Assembly: GCA_039815465.1 (NCBI GenBank)
Contig: JBCBZG010000013.1
Coordinates: 1 to 64,000 of the forward strand
Length of the DNA: 64,000 nt
Direction: 5' to 3'
Source of the DNA: Shimia_B sp039815465
GTDB taxonomy: Bacteria > Pseudomonadota > Alphaproteobacteria > Rhodobacterales > Rhodobacteraceae
Part shown: one piece after another, positions 7,492 through 16,695 of the stretch
Layout of the letters: every line of letters starts with the position of its first letter
Position numbering within the stretch: the first letter of the stretch is position 1
Notes under the pieces: generated by a model
Told to the model about the DNA's origin: nothing
Databases searched by the model: none
The model's input: the letters and a program-made list of their open reading frames with translations, nothing else
Program-made: the position numbers and the translations under genes

Positions 7492-9870
7492 ATGACGATA
7501 CACAACCAAGATTTAAAGGCCATCGAACAGCGCCTGCTGTGGCTGTCGCACTGGATGATCCACAACGCCAACCATCTGCGGCCCAAAGCAGATGGGATAA
7601 AGGTGGGCGGGCATCAGGCAAGCTCTGCCTCAATGGTGTCAATCATGACGGCGCTCTATTTCTCCGCCCTGCGTCCGGAGGATCGGGTGGCGGTGAAACC
7701 CCACGCGTCGCCCGTGTTTCACGCGATTCAGTACCTGATGGGACAGCAAACCCGCGAGAAGATGGAGAATTTCCGCGGCTATGGCGGCGTGCAAAGCTAT
7801 CCTAGCCGGACAAAGGACGTAGATGACGTGGATTTCTCTACCGGGTCGGTTGGTCTTGGTGTTGCGATCACGTCCTTCGCGTCGATGATCCAGGATTACG
7901 TACACGCCAAGCCCTGGGGCGCGGACGTACCGCTCGGTCGGATGGTCGCGCTGGTAGGTGATGCGGAACTTGACGAAGGCAATGTCTACGAGGCCCTGCA
8001 AGAGGGCTGGAAGAACAACCTGCGAAACTGCTGGTGGATCATCGACTACAACCGACAATCCCTGGACGGGATCGTTCGGGAGGGGCTGTTTGAGCGGGTC
8101 GAAAAGACCTTTGAAAGCTTCGGCTGGGACGTTGTGCGCGTGAAGTTCGGGGCCTTGCAACGCGCAGCCTTTGAGGAGCCGGGCGGCGATAAGCTGCGCG
8201 CCTGGATCGATGCTTGCCCGAATGCGGAGTATTCGGCGCTGACCTTTATGGGCGGTGCGGTCTGGCGCAAACGTCTGATGGATGATTTGGGGGATCAGGG
8301 CGACGTCACCGCGCTCCTGGATCGGCGGTCGGATGACGCGCTTGCAGCCCTGATGGAGAATTTGGGCGGCAACTGCGTACAAACCATGGCTGAAACCTTC
8401 GCGGCCATCGACCATGACCGCCCCACTTGCTTCATCGCCTACACTGTCAAAGGCTGGGGAACCCCCATCGCGGGCCACAAGGACAACCACGGCGGTCTGA
8501 TGAACAAAACCCAGATGGCCGCGTGGCAGCAGCATATGGGCGTGCCCGATGGCCAGGAATGGGACGCCTTTGCCACCGTTGATAATGCCGCAAGGCTGGA
8601 ACAGGCTCTGCGGTCCGCGCCATTCTTTGCAAAGATGCCGCGGCGCTACACGGATGCGAGGCTCGATGTTCCGCAGATCAGCTTTGCCTCCGATAGGGAG
8701 ATTTCGACGCAGACCGCCTTTGGCAAAATCCTGGATGACCTGTCCAAGGGCGATAGTGATCTGGCGGCACGGATCGTCACCACATCGCCGGATGTGACAG
8801 GCACGACGAGCCTCGGGCCCTGGGTGAACCGCCGCAGGTTATTTTCGCGGTCTGAGATGTCGGACGCTTTTATCGAGCATCGGATCCCATCCACGGCCAA
8901 GTGGGTCTTTTCGCCGGAAGGCCAGCATATCGAGCTCGGCATTGCCGAGATGAACCTGTTTCTATTGCTCGGGGCTGCGGGACTATCCCACAGTCTCTTT
9001 GGCAAGCGCCTGATCCCGATTGGCACGGTCTACGATCCGTTCGTGCACCGTGGCCTCGATGCGTTGAACTATGCGTGCTACCAAGATGCGCGGTTTATGA
9101 TCGTCGGCACGCCCTCCGGTGTGACGCTTGCGCCCGAAGGCGGTGCGCACCAATCGATCGGGACGCCGCTCACCGGCATGGCGCAACCTGACCTCGCTAG
9201 TTTCGAGCCCGCCTTTGCCGATGAGCTTGCGGCAATCATGGAATGGTCGTTCGACTACTTGCAGCGGGAAGGTGACGCCGAACCTGACGCACGAACGTCA
9301 TTGCGCGACGACGCGGGCGGATCAGTCTATCTGCGTCTGACGACGGCGCCGCTCGAACAGCCTGGAAGGCGGGCGAATGACGACTGGCGGCAAGGGTGCA
9401 TTGATGGGGGCTACTGGTTGCGAAAGCCTGGCCCCAACTGCGAGGTGGTCATCGCTTATCAAGGGGCCGTCGCGCAGGAAGCCATTACAGCCGCCGGGCA
9501 TCTGGCGGGCGGGCGCCGCGATGTGGGAGTGCTCGCTGTGACATCGGCAGACCGCCTGAACGCGGGCTGGACAGCAGCGCAGAAAGCGCGGGAGGCGGGA
9601 GACACAGCGGCCCAGTCGTGTGCAGAGCAGCTGATGGGCGCGCTGCCGCCCCATTGCACGCTCGTGACGGTGATCGACGGGCACCCCGCAACGCTCGCTT
9701 GGCTCGGCGGGGTTGCCGGACATCGGACAATTTCGCTCGGCGTGGACAGCTTTGGCCAGACGGGGAGCATCGGTGACCTCTATCGGCACTTCGGGATCAA
9801 TGCGGCAGGTATTCTGTCCAAGGTGGACGCGCTGACATCGGGGGCGCCACTGAACCGCGCCCTGACATGA
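7492..9870 (+). CDS. Thiamine-diphosphate 2-oxoacid dehydrogenase E1-like / transketolase-family enzyme
   Basis: A 792-residue protein built like homodimeric pyruvate dehydrogenase E1 (AceE, about 890): N-terminal ThDP domain with GDAELDEGNVYEALQEGW leading to IIDYNRQSLDG, a central pyrimidine-binding domain (ELGIAEMNLFLLLGAAGLSH), and a C-terminal domain ending FGQTGSIGDLYRHFGI, as in AceE. The ThDP motif starts GDA, not GDG. No E2 or E3 gene is nearby, so it may use the housekeeping E2/E3 or act as a stand-alone transketolase-like enzyme. An Lrp-type regulator is divergent. MdeB-like 2-oxobutanoate dehydrogenase is one alternative. Confidence 0.82.
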   Translation: MTIHNQDLKAIEQRLLWLSHWMIHNANHLRPKADGIKVGGHQASSASMVSIMTALYFSALRPEDRVAVKPHASPVFHAIQYLMGQQTREKMENFRGYGGVQSYPSRTKDVDDVDFSTGSVGLGVAITSFASMIQDYVHAKPWGADVPLGRMVALVGDAELDEGNVYEALQEGWKNNLRNCWWIIDYNRQSLDGIVREGLFERVEKTFESFGWDVVRVKFGALQRAAFEEPGGDKLRAWIDACPNAEYSALTFMGGAVWRKRLMDDLGDQGDVTALLDRRSDDALAALMENLGGNCVQTMAETFAAIDHDRPTCFIAYTVKGWGTPIAGHKDNHGGLMNKTQMAAWQQHMGVPDGQEWDAFATVDNAARLEQALRSAPFFAKMPRRYTDARLDVPQISFASDREISTQTAFGKILDDLSKGDSDLAARIVTTSPDVTGTTSLGPWVNRRRLFSRSEMSDAFIEHRIPSTAKWVFSPEGQHIELGIAEMNLFLLLGAAGLSHSLFGKRLIPIGTVYDPFVHRGLDALNYACYQDARFMIVGTPSGVTLAPEGGAHQSIGTPLTGMAQPDLASFEPAFADELAAIMEWSFDYLQREGDAEPDARTSLRDDAGGSVYLRLTTAPLEQPGRRANDDWRQGCIDGGYWLRKPGPNCEVVIAYQGAVAQEAITAAGHLAGGRRDVGVLAVTSADRLNAGWTAAQKAREAGDTAAQSCAEQLMGALPPHCTLVTVIDGHPATLAWLGGVAGHRTISLGVDSFGQTGSIGDLYRHFGINAAGILSKVDALTSGAPLNRALT

Positions 9871-10041
9871 TGGGCCGTCTTGCCAGATTTCAAATACCAA
9901 AAAACCTTCTCGGCTTGCGTCAGCGCCTTACCGTTTTGATCCATCTCCCGGCCCACGAATTGCGCGGCCCTGGCGGTTTCGCCTAGCCTGAATGCAACAC
10001 ATGAAAAACGGCTTTCGATATCTGAAAGCGCGGGAGGGACT

Positions 10042-10521
10042 ATGGACTTGAAGCCGGTAAGCGGCGCGACACCCGAGGCGCGTCTGGCGGAGCTGGGTTT
10101 GGACCTGCCGCCCGTGCCCGCGGCGGTGGCCGACTACGTGACCCACACGCAGATCGGGAACGTGATCTACACCTCTGGCATGCTGCCATGGATTAACGGG
10201 GAGCTGCAGTTCACAGGTTTGATGGGTGATAAACTGACGGTGGAAGACGGCTACGGCGCATTCCAGCTGTCTGCGCTCAACGGCATTTCACTTCTAAAGT
10301 CGCTTGTCGGGGACCTGTCCAAGATCAAACGGATTCATCGGTTGGAGGGCACGGGTGGGGCAACCCGCGACTTCCACGACATGCCGCGTGCTTTGAATGG
10401 AGCGTCTCATTTGGTGAATGCCGTCTTTGGGGAGGCCGGGGCGCATTCCCGGATGATCTATTCCAACCCGTCCATGCCCATAGATTGCGCCACGCTGGTG
10501 GTCTTTTGGGCAGAGGTTTAG
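10042..10521 (+). CDS. RidA/YjgF-family protein
   Basis: A 159-residue RidA-superfamily protein (PF01042): LAELGLDLPPVPAAVADYV, then GNVIYTSGMLPWINGEL, VEDGYGAFQLSALNGISLLKS and the C-terminal SNPSMPIDCATLVVFWAEV. RidA proteins hydrolyse reactive imines/enamines made by PLP enzymes. The long form with a G-V-Y-T-S-G-like strand is closest to the RidA group 2-3 branch; the conserved Arg of archetypal RidA is not obvious, so deaminase activity is uncertain. GGGAGGG precedes the ATG. It leads the TRAP operon; the cupin gene starts 3 nt after its stop. Confidence 0.87.
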   Translation: MDLKPVSGATPEARLAELGLDLPPVPAAVADYVTHTQIGNVIYTSGMLPWINGELQFTGLMGDKLTVEDGYGAFQLSALNGISLLKSLVGDLSKIKRIHRLEGTGGATRDFHDMPRALNGASHLVNAVFGEAGAHSRMIYSNPSMPIDCATLVVFWAEV

Positions 10522-10523
10522 CG

Positions 10524-10907
10524 ATGGCCATCGATCTTACCCAAGAATTCAAAGACCGCACCGGTATCGGAGAAGTGGGCAACACGCTTGTGTCAGAAAC
10601 GGACCGCGTCCGGGTGTGGCACATCCTCGCGCGTCCTGGTGAGCGGCTAAAGGTGCATACCCACGCATTGGACTATTTCTGGACGATCCACGGCCCCGGC
10701 CGGGCGCGGAACTATCTGTCAGACGGAACGCATTTCGACGTCGACTACGCGACTGGCGACACCAAACACTTCAGCTTTGCCTCTGGCGAAAGCATGACCC
10801 ACAGCCTGGAAAACATTGGGGAAACGGACCTGGTCTTTACCACGGTCGAGTTCAAGAACTCCGCAAACGCGCCGCTGCCGCGGAACATGGAGGACGCGGC
10901 CACCTAG
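10524..10907 (+). CDS. Small cupin-domain protein
   Basis: A 127-residue single-domain cupin. The first cupin motif is visible as RVWHILARPGERLKVHTHALDYFWTIHGPG and the second is degenerate around THFDVDYATGDTKHFSF and MTHSLENIGETDLVFTTVEF. The two His of VHTHALDY are candidate metal ligands. The start chosen is the ATG at 10524, immediately after the RidA stop, rather than an in-frame ATG 13 codons upstream. Position between RidA and the TRAP genes implies a role in the same small-molecule pathway. Confidence 0.8.
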   Translation: MAIDLTQEFKDRTGIGEVGNTLVSETDRVRVWHILARPGERLKVHTHALDYFWTIHGPGRARNYLSDGTHFDVDYATGDTKHFSFASGESMTHSLENIGETDLVFTTVEFKNSANAPLPRNMEDAAT

Positions 10908-11016
10908 CCCAAGCGACCACGACAAATGCGCCAGTTTCGGCGCTAACGCGGGCCATGCCATGGGCCGCGACCAAAGAAGAATTGCCTGCAAATGCAGGAC
11001 ATCAGGGAGGAACCAA

Positions 11017-12093
11017 ATGACCAAAGTAACACGAAGAGGATTTGCCGCCGCGATAGGCGCGGCCGGTGCCGCAACGCTCGCGGCGCCAGCCGTGGCCCAG
11101 GGTAAAAAAGAGCTGCGCATGCTCATGGCCTGGCCCAAGAACTTTCCCGGTTTGGGAACGAGCGCTGACCGCTTTGCGCAACGGGTAAACACACTCTCGG
11201 ACGGCGGCATCGAGGTCAAAGTCTTCGGCGCGGGCGAGATTGTGTCGCCGTTCGAGGTGCTGGATGCCGTGGCCTCCGGCGCTGGCGATATCACGCATGA
11301 CACGTCCTACTATTGGCTCGGCAAAGACCCGGCCTTTGTTTACTTTGCGGTTGTGCCGTTTGGTCTGACGGCGGACGAGCATTTCACCTGGCTCAAGTTC
11401 GGCGGCGGTCAGGAACTCTGGGATAAGCTCGGTGCAGAGCACGGCGTGAAGCCGCTGGCAGTGTGCAACACCGGCGCCCAGATGGGCGGCTGGTTCAAGG
11501 AGGAGATCAACTCCGCCGCGGACCTGCAGGGCAAGAAAGTCCGCTACCCCGGCATCGGCGGCCAAATGCTGTCAGAGCTCGGCGCAATTCCAACGAACAT
11601 TCCGGGCGGCGAGCTGTTCACAGCACTGCAGTCGGGGACGATCGACGGTCTCGAGTGGGTCGCGCCATGGAACGATCTGGCCTTTGGCTTCCACCGAGTG
11701 GCAAAGCACTACTACTACCCCGGCTTCCACGAGATGGGGCATTCGGTGTCGTCCTACGTCAATCTCGATGTGTGGAACAGCATGACCGAGACCGAGCAGG
11801 CAATCGTGCAAAACGCGGCAGATGCCGAGTACGCCGTGGGTCTGGCCGAGTTCAATGCGCGCAACCTGTCTGCGCTTGACCAACTGGTGAACCAGCACGG
11901 CGTACAGCTGCATCAGTGGCCCGAAGACATCATCACCAAGATGCAAGAGATCCTGCCGCGCGTCATGGAGGAGCATGCCGCCAAAAGCGCCATGGCCACG
12001 GAAATCTCTGCCAATTGGACGGCGTTCCGCGACCAGCAGCGCGCGTGGGGCAATGTCACGGATTACATCAATGCTGGCCTGAAAAAAGGGTAG
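11017..12093 (+). CDS. TRAP transporter substrate-binding protein (DctP family, TakP-like)
   Basis: A 358-residue periplasmic binding protein. The N-terminus MTKVTRRGFAAAIGAAGAAT has a twin-arginine (RRGF) Tat signal ending AVAQG. The mature part has LRMLMAWPKNFPGLGTSADR, FGAGEIVSPFEVLDAVASGA and GGELFTALQSGTIDGLEWVA, typical of the DctP family branch that includes the 2-oxoacid binder TakP. ATG is preceded by CAGGGAGGA. It works with the DctQ and DctM permeases at 12898 and 13413. Tat export suggests it folds in the cytoplasm, common in this branch. Confidence 0.93.
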   Translation: MTKVTRRGFAAAIGAAGAATLAAPAVAQGKKELRMLMAWPKNFPGLGTSADRFAQRVNTLSDGGIEVKVFGAGEIVSPFEVLDAVASGAGDITHDTSYYWLGKDPAFVYFAVVPFGLTADEHFTWLKFGGGQELWDKLGAEHGVKPLAVCNTGAQMGGWFKEEINSAADLQGKKVRYPGIGGQMLSELGAIPTNIPGGELFTALQSGTIDGLEWVAPWNDLAFGFHRVAKHYYYPGFHEMGHSVSSYVNLDVWNSMTETEQAIVQNAADAEYAVGLAEFNARNLSALDQLVNQHGVQLHQWPEDIITKMQEILPRVMEEHAAKSAMATEISANWTAFRDQQRAWGNVTDYINAGLKKG

Positions 12094-12099
12094 CGCGCC

Positions 12100-12894
12100 A
12101 TGGCTGAGCCGTTGATCCTGGGCCAGGTTGGCCTGAGCTTTCATACAGCGGCTGCGGCCGTGCTTGCCGAGGTCCTCGAGGACCTCGGCCACACCATCGA
12201 CATACGCGAAGCGCCCCACGAAGATATGTTTGCAACGCTGGGGCGGGGCGAGGTGGACCTCGTGTGTTCCGCCTGGCTGCCTGCCTCCCACGGCGGGTAT
12301 ATCGCGCCCTTTGAAAGCGAGCTCGAAAAGCTCGCCGTGATCTACACACCCTATTGCATCTGGGGGATTTCCGCGGATGCGCCTGCCGATATCACCTCGG
12401 TCGAAGATCTGGCTAAGCCAGAGATCGCCGCGCAGTTTCGCAAACTGATCCAGGGCATTACGCCCGGCGCGGGCATCAGCCGGTTTTCGCGGCAAATGAT
12501 CATCGACTACGGTCTGGAACAGCACGGCTTTCACTTTGAAAACGGCACGGTCGAGGACTGCTGCGGTGCCTATCTGGAGGCGACCAGAGCGGGGGAGCTC
12601 GCGGTCGTTCCGCTCTGGCATCCGCAATGGCTGCACACCGAGGCAAAGCTTCGCGAGCTGCGCGATCCCAAAGGACTTCTTGGCGGGCAGGATGATGCGA
12701 CGCTCGTCCTGCGCAAGGACGCCGCCCACAAGATCAGCGCCGCGGGGCTGAGCTTCCTGCGCAAAGTCACACTGGGAAATGCGGTCGTGTCTGAACTCGA
12801 TCAGGCGATCTGCCGCGAGGGTTTAAGCGCGCGCGAGGCCGCAAAGCGCTGGATCGCAGCAAACCGGTCCCTTGTGGACGCATGGCTGGAGTAA
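12100..12894 (+). CDS. OpuAC-type (glycine betaine ABC) substrate-binding protein, no signal peptide
   Basis: A 264-residue protein matching the glycine-betaine-binding domain of ABC transporters (PF04069): LGQVGLSFHTAAAAVLAEVL, GRGEVDLVCSAWLPASHGGY, IQGITPGAGISRFSRQMIIDYG and VVPLWHPQWLHTEAKLREL, where aromatic residues could cage a quaternary amine. From the first ATG (6 nt after the DctP stop) there is no hydrophobic leader, so it should stay in the cytoplasm. No ABC permease or ATPase is near. It lies inside the TRAP operon and may be an intracellular ligand sensor or sequestering protein. Confidence 0.85.
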   Translation: MAEPLILGQVGLSFHTAAAAVLAEVLEDLGHTIDIREAPHEDMFATLGRGEVDLVCSAWLPASHGGYIAPFESELEKLAVIYTPYCIWGISADAPADITSVEDLAKPEIAAQFRKLIQGITPGAGISRFSRQMIIDYGLEQHGFHFENGTVEDCCGAYLEATRAGELAVVPLWHPQWLHTEAKLRELRDPKGLLGGQDDATLVLRKDAAHKISAAGLSFLRKVTLGNAVVSELDQAICREGLSAREAAKRWIAANRSLVDAWLE

Positions 12895-12897
12895 ATC

Positions 12898-13410
12898 ATG
12901 TCAGAATCTCTTGATCACCTGTCGGGCGATACCTGGGTGGACCGCATCGTCGCGGCCGTAGGCGTCGTGGCGCGCTGGCTCTGTCTGCTTCTCGTGCTTT
13001 TGCAGTTCGGCGTCGTTGTCGCGCGCTACCTCTTCGAGACCGGGTCGGTCATGGCGCAGGAGGCGATCCTTTTCACATTCGGCGCGATGTTCATGCTGGC
13101 GCTCGCCGACGCGCTGAAAAACGGCCGACACGTGCGCGTCGACATGATTTTCCACGGGATTTCCCACCGCGCGCAGCGGCGTATCGATGCGGTGGGCATC
13201 GTCGTCTTCTTGCTGCCGCTCTGCTCGTTCATGCTCTACCTCTCTGTGCCGTATGTCCTGAACTCCTGGGCGGCGCTGGAAGGGTCGCGTGAGGTCGGCG
13301 GGTTGCCCGGCGTCTTTCTTCTCAAAACCGTCATTCTTGTCGCGTTGGTTCTGGTGATCGCCCAGTCGCTCGTGACGTTGCGACGCTGCATCCAGCGCTG
13401 GAGCGAATAG
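12898..13410 (+). CDS. TRAP transporter small permease (DctQ)
   Basis: A 170-residue membrane protein with four hydrophobic segments (about residues 20-42, 52-72, 92-115, 130-152), the DctQ layout. FTFGAMFMLALADALKNGRHVRVDMIF matches the conserved loop with the H-V-R-V-D signature of DctQ proteins. It pairs with DctM to form the sodium-coupled membrane part of the TRAP system. Start lies 3 nt after the OpuAC-like stop and its stop is 2 nt before the dctM start, so all are one operon. Confidence 0.92.
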   Translation: MSESLDHLSGDTWVDRIVAAVGVVARWLCLLLVLLQFGVVVARYLFETGSVMAQEAILFTFGAMFMLALADALKNGRHVRVDMIFHGISHRAQRRIDAVGIVVFLLPLCSFMLYLSVPYVLNSWAALEGSREVGGLPGVFLLKTVILVALVLVIAQSLVTLRRCIQRWSE

Positions 13411-13412
13411 TC

Positions 13413-14954
13413 ATGGACCTCGCCAATGTATTTCTGAGCCTTTTCGTCATCGCGCTTCTTGGGTGCCTGATGTCGGGCTTTCCCGTGGCATTCGTTCTGG
13501 GCGGTGTGTCTTTGCTCATGGCGGGGCTCGGCGCGGTATTTGGTGTCTTTGACACGTCGTTTCTGATCGCGATGCCGCAGCGCATTTTCGCGGCGATGAA
13601 CAACGACATCCTTCTGGCGGTGCCGCTCTTTGTCTTCATGGGGGCCATGCTTGAGCGGTCGGGCATCGCGACCGAGCTTTTGGATGGCATTGGCAGGCTC
13701 TTTGGCAAACGGCGCGGCGGGCTGGGATACGCGGTGACGCTCGTGGGCGCTCTGCTCGCAGCCTCAACCGGGATCGTGGGCGCGACTGTTACGACCATGG
13801 CGCTTTTGTCCCTGCCGGTGATGCTCAAATGGGGCTATTCCAAGCGGCTGGCATCGGGGTCAATTTGCGCGGCGGGGACGCTGGGGCAGATCATTCCGCC
13901 ATCGCTCGTCCTCGTGCTGCTCGCCGATACGATTTCAGCGGCCTATCAGAAGTCCCAACTGGAACAGGGCATTTTCTCCCCCGACACGGTCTCAATCTCC
14001 GACCTCTTCGCTGGCGCAATCGTTCCGGGGTTTATCCTCGTCCTCGCGTATCTGACCTATCAGATCATCCTGGCGACGCTGAACCCAAATGTAAGCCCGG
14101 CGCCGCCGGAAGAAGAGGCCATCGACGACATCTCAACCCGCGACCTGCTGATGCGTTTGGTGCCGCCACTGGCGCTGATCATCGGTGTTCTCGGCTCCAT
14201 TCTGGGCGGCGTGGCCACCCCCACGGAATCCGCGTCCATCGGCGCAGTAGGGGCCATGATCCTCGCCGGGTTCGGAACGGAGCGACGCGCAACAGCCAAC
14301 ACCGGGCTCCTCCTGCTCGGCGCAGCGGTTGTTCTGAAACTCTTCATCGCGGACACAGGGCTGTCGCTGGCCATCGAACGGGTGCTTGTCGCCATCCCAA
14401 TGATCGGCTTTCTGGCTCTTCTGCTTATCGCGCTTCGGTCACTCTTCGTCTCCGGGAACCTCGACCGGACCTGTGTCGAAACCGCCCGGCTGAGCGCCAT
14501 GGTGTTCATGATCCTCATTGGGGCTGCGATGCTGTCGCTCGTGTTCCGCGGCTTCGGCGGTGAGGAAACGGTGCACCACCTGATTGAAAGCGTACCCGGC
14601 GGGCCGATGACGGCGCTTGCGGTCGTGATGCTGGTGATGTTCGTCCTCGGCTTCATCCTCGACTTCATCGAAGTGATCTTTGTGATCGTGCCCACGGTCG
14701 CGCCCGTCCTGCTGCTATCCGGGATCGACCCGATCTGGCTGGCGATCCTGATTTCGCTCAACTTGCAGACCTCATTTCTGACGCCGCCCTTTGGATTTGC
14801 GCTCTTTTACTTCAGATCATCGGCGCCCCCGGAAATCTCCACGCGCGATATTTACATCGGCGTGCTGCCCTTTATTGGGATCCAGTTGGTCGTGCTGGCG
14901 TTGGTTGCCACTTTTCCCGACATCTCAACCTGGCTGCCTTACGCGCTGCGGTAG
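13413..14954 (+). CDS. TRAP transporter large permease (DctM)
   Basis: A 513-residue polytopic membrane protein of the DctM family (PF06808). Motifs: MSGFPVAFVLGGVSLLMAGLG, LLAVPLFVFMGAMLERSGIA, GALLAASTGIVGATVTTMAL, SKRLASGSICAAGTLGQIIP, and LQTSFLTPPFGFALFYFR near the C-terminus. It is longer than the classical 426-residue DctM, as in the subfamily partnered with TakP-type binding proteins. It is the last gene of the operon beginning at 10042. Confidence 0.93.
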   Translation: MDLANVFLSLFVIALLGCLMSGFPVAFVLGGVSLLMAGLGAVFGVFDTSFLIAMPQRIFAAMNNDILLAVPLFVFMGAMLERSGIATELLDGIGRLFGKRRGGLGYAVTLVGALLAASTGIVGATVTTMALLSLPVMLKWGYSKRLASGSICAAGTLGQIIPPSLVLVLLADTISAAYQKSQLEQGIFSPDTVSISDLFAGAIVPGFILVLAYLTYQIILATLNPNVSPAPPEEEAIDDISTRDLLMRLVPPLALIIGVLGSILGGVATPTESASIGAVGAMILAGFGTERRATANTGLLLLGAAVVLKLFIADTGLSLAIERVLVAIPMIGFLALLLIALRSLFVSGNLDRTCVETARLSAMVFMILIGAAMLSLVFRGFGGEETVHHLIESVPGGPMTALAVVMLVMFVLGFILDFIEVIFVIVPTVAPVLLLSGIDPIWLAILISLNLQTSFLTPPFGFALFYFRSSAPPEISTRDIYIGVLPFIGIQLVVLALVATFPDISTWLPYALR

Positions 14955-15006
14955 GGGCTGACACGGCTGACGCGCCGCCGAGCAAGACCTTGGCGCGGGG
15001 CTTTAC

Positions 15007-15043
15007 GCCTGCCGCGCGGATTTCAGTGTCTTAGGCGGCAGGC
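15007..15043. repeat. Perfect 9-bp inverted repeat in the 330-bp gap after dctM
   Basis: The gap 14955-15287 separates the plus-strand TRAP operon from a convergent MRJP gene. It contains GCCTGCCGC, 19 nt, GCGGCAGGC, a perfect 9-bp stem with no T-run on either side, so it is not a standard terminator. The remainder of 15044-15228 has no convincing gene; a short minus-strand frame rich in Arg/Lys (about 15070-15150) has no good start signal. Confidence 0.5.
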
Positions 15044-15228
15044 AATACCGAAGACGTCTACTGCTCAGCCATTGAAATGGTGCTTGCGGCCTTTGCGCCC
15101 GCGGGTCAGCGCGCGGCGGTGCTCGAAGCGCAGCGCTTTCACCGGCATACGCCTCTTATCATTGGGGGCGCTTGTGTGTGACGCTGCCAACCGCGCCGCC
15201 AAATAGGCCTAATAATCAGGGGCGAAAC

Positions 15229-15258
15229 AAAAAAAGGGGCGACGCTGTTGCGCCGCCC
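15229..15258 (-). terminator. Intrinsic terminator of the exported MRJP gene
   Basis: On the minus strand GGGCGGCGC, a short AACA loop and GCGTCGCCC are followed by seven T residues (15235-15229). It lies about 30 bp after the stop of the MRJP-family gene. Confidence 0.85.
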
Positions 15259-15287
15259 ACTTAGGGCCATGGGGCCACCTGGGAGAC

Positions 15288-16397
15288 CTAGGGTTGGATT
15301 TTTACGATCCGGAAGGGACGCGTGCTTTCGTCCTTACCCGCGTTCAAGGCCGGGTTTTTGTGAAGGTTGTTTTGCGTGCCGTAGACACCGCCGTCTGGAC
15401 CGATAGCCAACCCGTCGATCCAGTTCAAAAGCACATCGTCTTGCGCAACGATTTCGTAGCTGCCCGGTGTCGTGACGCCGATAGCGTGGTTTTCGATGTC
15501 GGAGATGTAGACGTTTCCGGCACCGTCGACCTTGATCCCGTCTGATGCGGATTTTGGCCCGTACCATTCAACCTTTGCCGACATGTCTTCGTCGCTCATG
15601 TCGGACGCAAGATCCGCCGCTTTGATGCGCCAGACATTCTTGCCGTTGACGCCACCGTAGTAGACCCATTCATCCTCAGGATCGATCGTGATCGGGTTGA
15701 GGCCCAAAAGCAGCGGAACAGCGTTTCCATTGCCATCGGCAGCGGCCACGGTCTGGCCGTCAATGACGATCTCGTCGAGCTCTGGCATGAACGACTTGTC
15801 GCCTTCCATCGCACGGCGCGCAGCGCCGGTGTCGAGGTCCACGACGACAATCGACGGCCGCGCGTCGGCGGGGTCGAGCGTGAATGTCATATCCGCGATG
15901 TAGATTTTGTTCCTGGTCTCATCGAGCGCCATATCCTGCAGGAACGAGATCGGCAGGTAGCTGTCATTGGGCAAAGGGATCCGTTTGTGGAGCGCATTGT
16001 TCACCGTATCCCACGCCACAAGCTGCGGCCCCTGGAGCTCGCGCCCCATATCAAGCGTCCACCAGATCCCGTCAGAGGCCGTATCCACAGCAACGTTCTG
16101 CGAAAAGCCAACGAGGCCGATTTCCGGGCCATCGGCCCAATCAAGCGTTGGAAACGGGATGTGTTCGCCACTGCGCGTGACCTCCACCATGCGGATCGGC
16201 GCGTTGTCGAGCGGGTGCATTGACGCGATGAGCCGACCCTGGGGCGTGACGGTCAGGTTCGCGGGCCGGATATCTGTGAACTCTGCGATGACCTCGACCG
16301 GCAGACCGGACGGCGCGTGCCCGTCGGCCCAAGCCAGCGTAGCGCTGAGCGCCAGGGCGCTGGCACAGCAGACCGCACTCAAAAGTGGATGTGACAT
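15288..16397 (-). CDS. Exported major royal jelly (MRJP/yellow)-family protein
   Basis: A 369-residue protein with a Sec signal peptide (MSHPLLSAVCCASALALSAT, cleavage after about ALAWA) followed by a beta-propeller matching PF03022: ANLTVTPQGRLIASMHPLD, VAVDTASDGIWWTLDMG, LQDMALDETRNKIYIADMT, DEWVYYGGVNGKNVWRI, SDGIKVDGAGNVYISDIENH. It is a distant paralogue of the cytoplasmic protein at 3000-4061. Start at 16397 follows GGGAGGAAACC; upstream in-frame codons lack a ribosome site. It is divergent from the AraC gene and has its own terminator. Confidence 0.85.
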   Translation of the reverse strand: MSHPLLSAVCCASALALSATLAWADGHAPSGLPVEVIAEFTDIRPANLTVTPQGRLIASMHPLDNAPIRMVEVTRSGEHIPFPTLDWADGPEIGLVGFSQNVAVDTASDGIWWTLDMGRELQGPQLVAWDTVNNALHKRIPLPNDSYLPISFLQDMALDETRNKIYIADMTFTLDPADARPSIVVVDLDTGAARRAMEGDKSFMPELDEIVIDGQTVAAADGNGNAVPLLLGLNPITIDPEDEWVYYGGVNGKNVWRIKAADLASDMSDEDMSAKVEWYGPKSASDGIKVDGAGNVYISDIENHAIGVTTPGSYEIVAQDDVLLNWIDGLAIGPDGGVYGTQNNLHKNPALNAGKDESTRPFRIVKIQP

Positions 16398-16695
16398 TGG
16401 TTTCCTCCCATTTTTTGTGCGCTGACCATGGCAGGGCAGAACGCCGGGGTCTTTCGCAGGGCGCTCCAGCGTTTTGACGGATTGAAGACGGGAGTGACGC
16501 GTGTTTGGCAAATTGCGTCTGATCTTTGGCAGATCGCGTATTTTGTCGTGCGCGCCCAAAGCGGCTCCTATTAGCATGTTTTATCAATGGCTTAGAGCGC
16601 GCCAATAAAACCGCCTCGATTTGACGGATTGCGTCACAGTCGTCTAGCGTAGGGTAGTCAGCGCATGGCCGGGCACAGCCCGGCGGGAGGCATGC

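Noticed and set aside
7639..8535. 298-codon minus-strand frame opposite the E1-like gene
   Set aside because: Entirely antisense to an enzyme with clear ThDP motifs; no domain or ribosome site.
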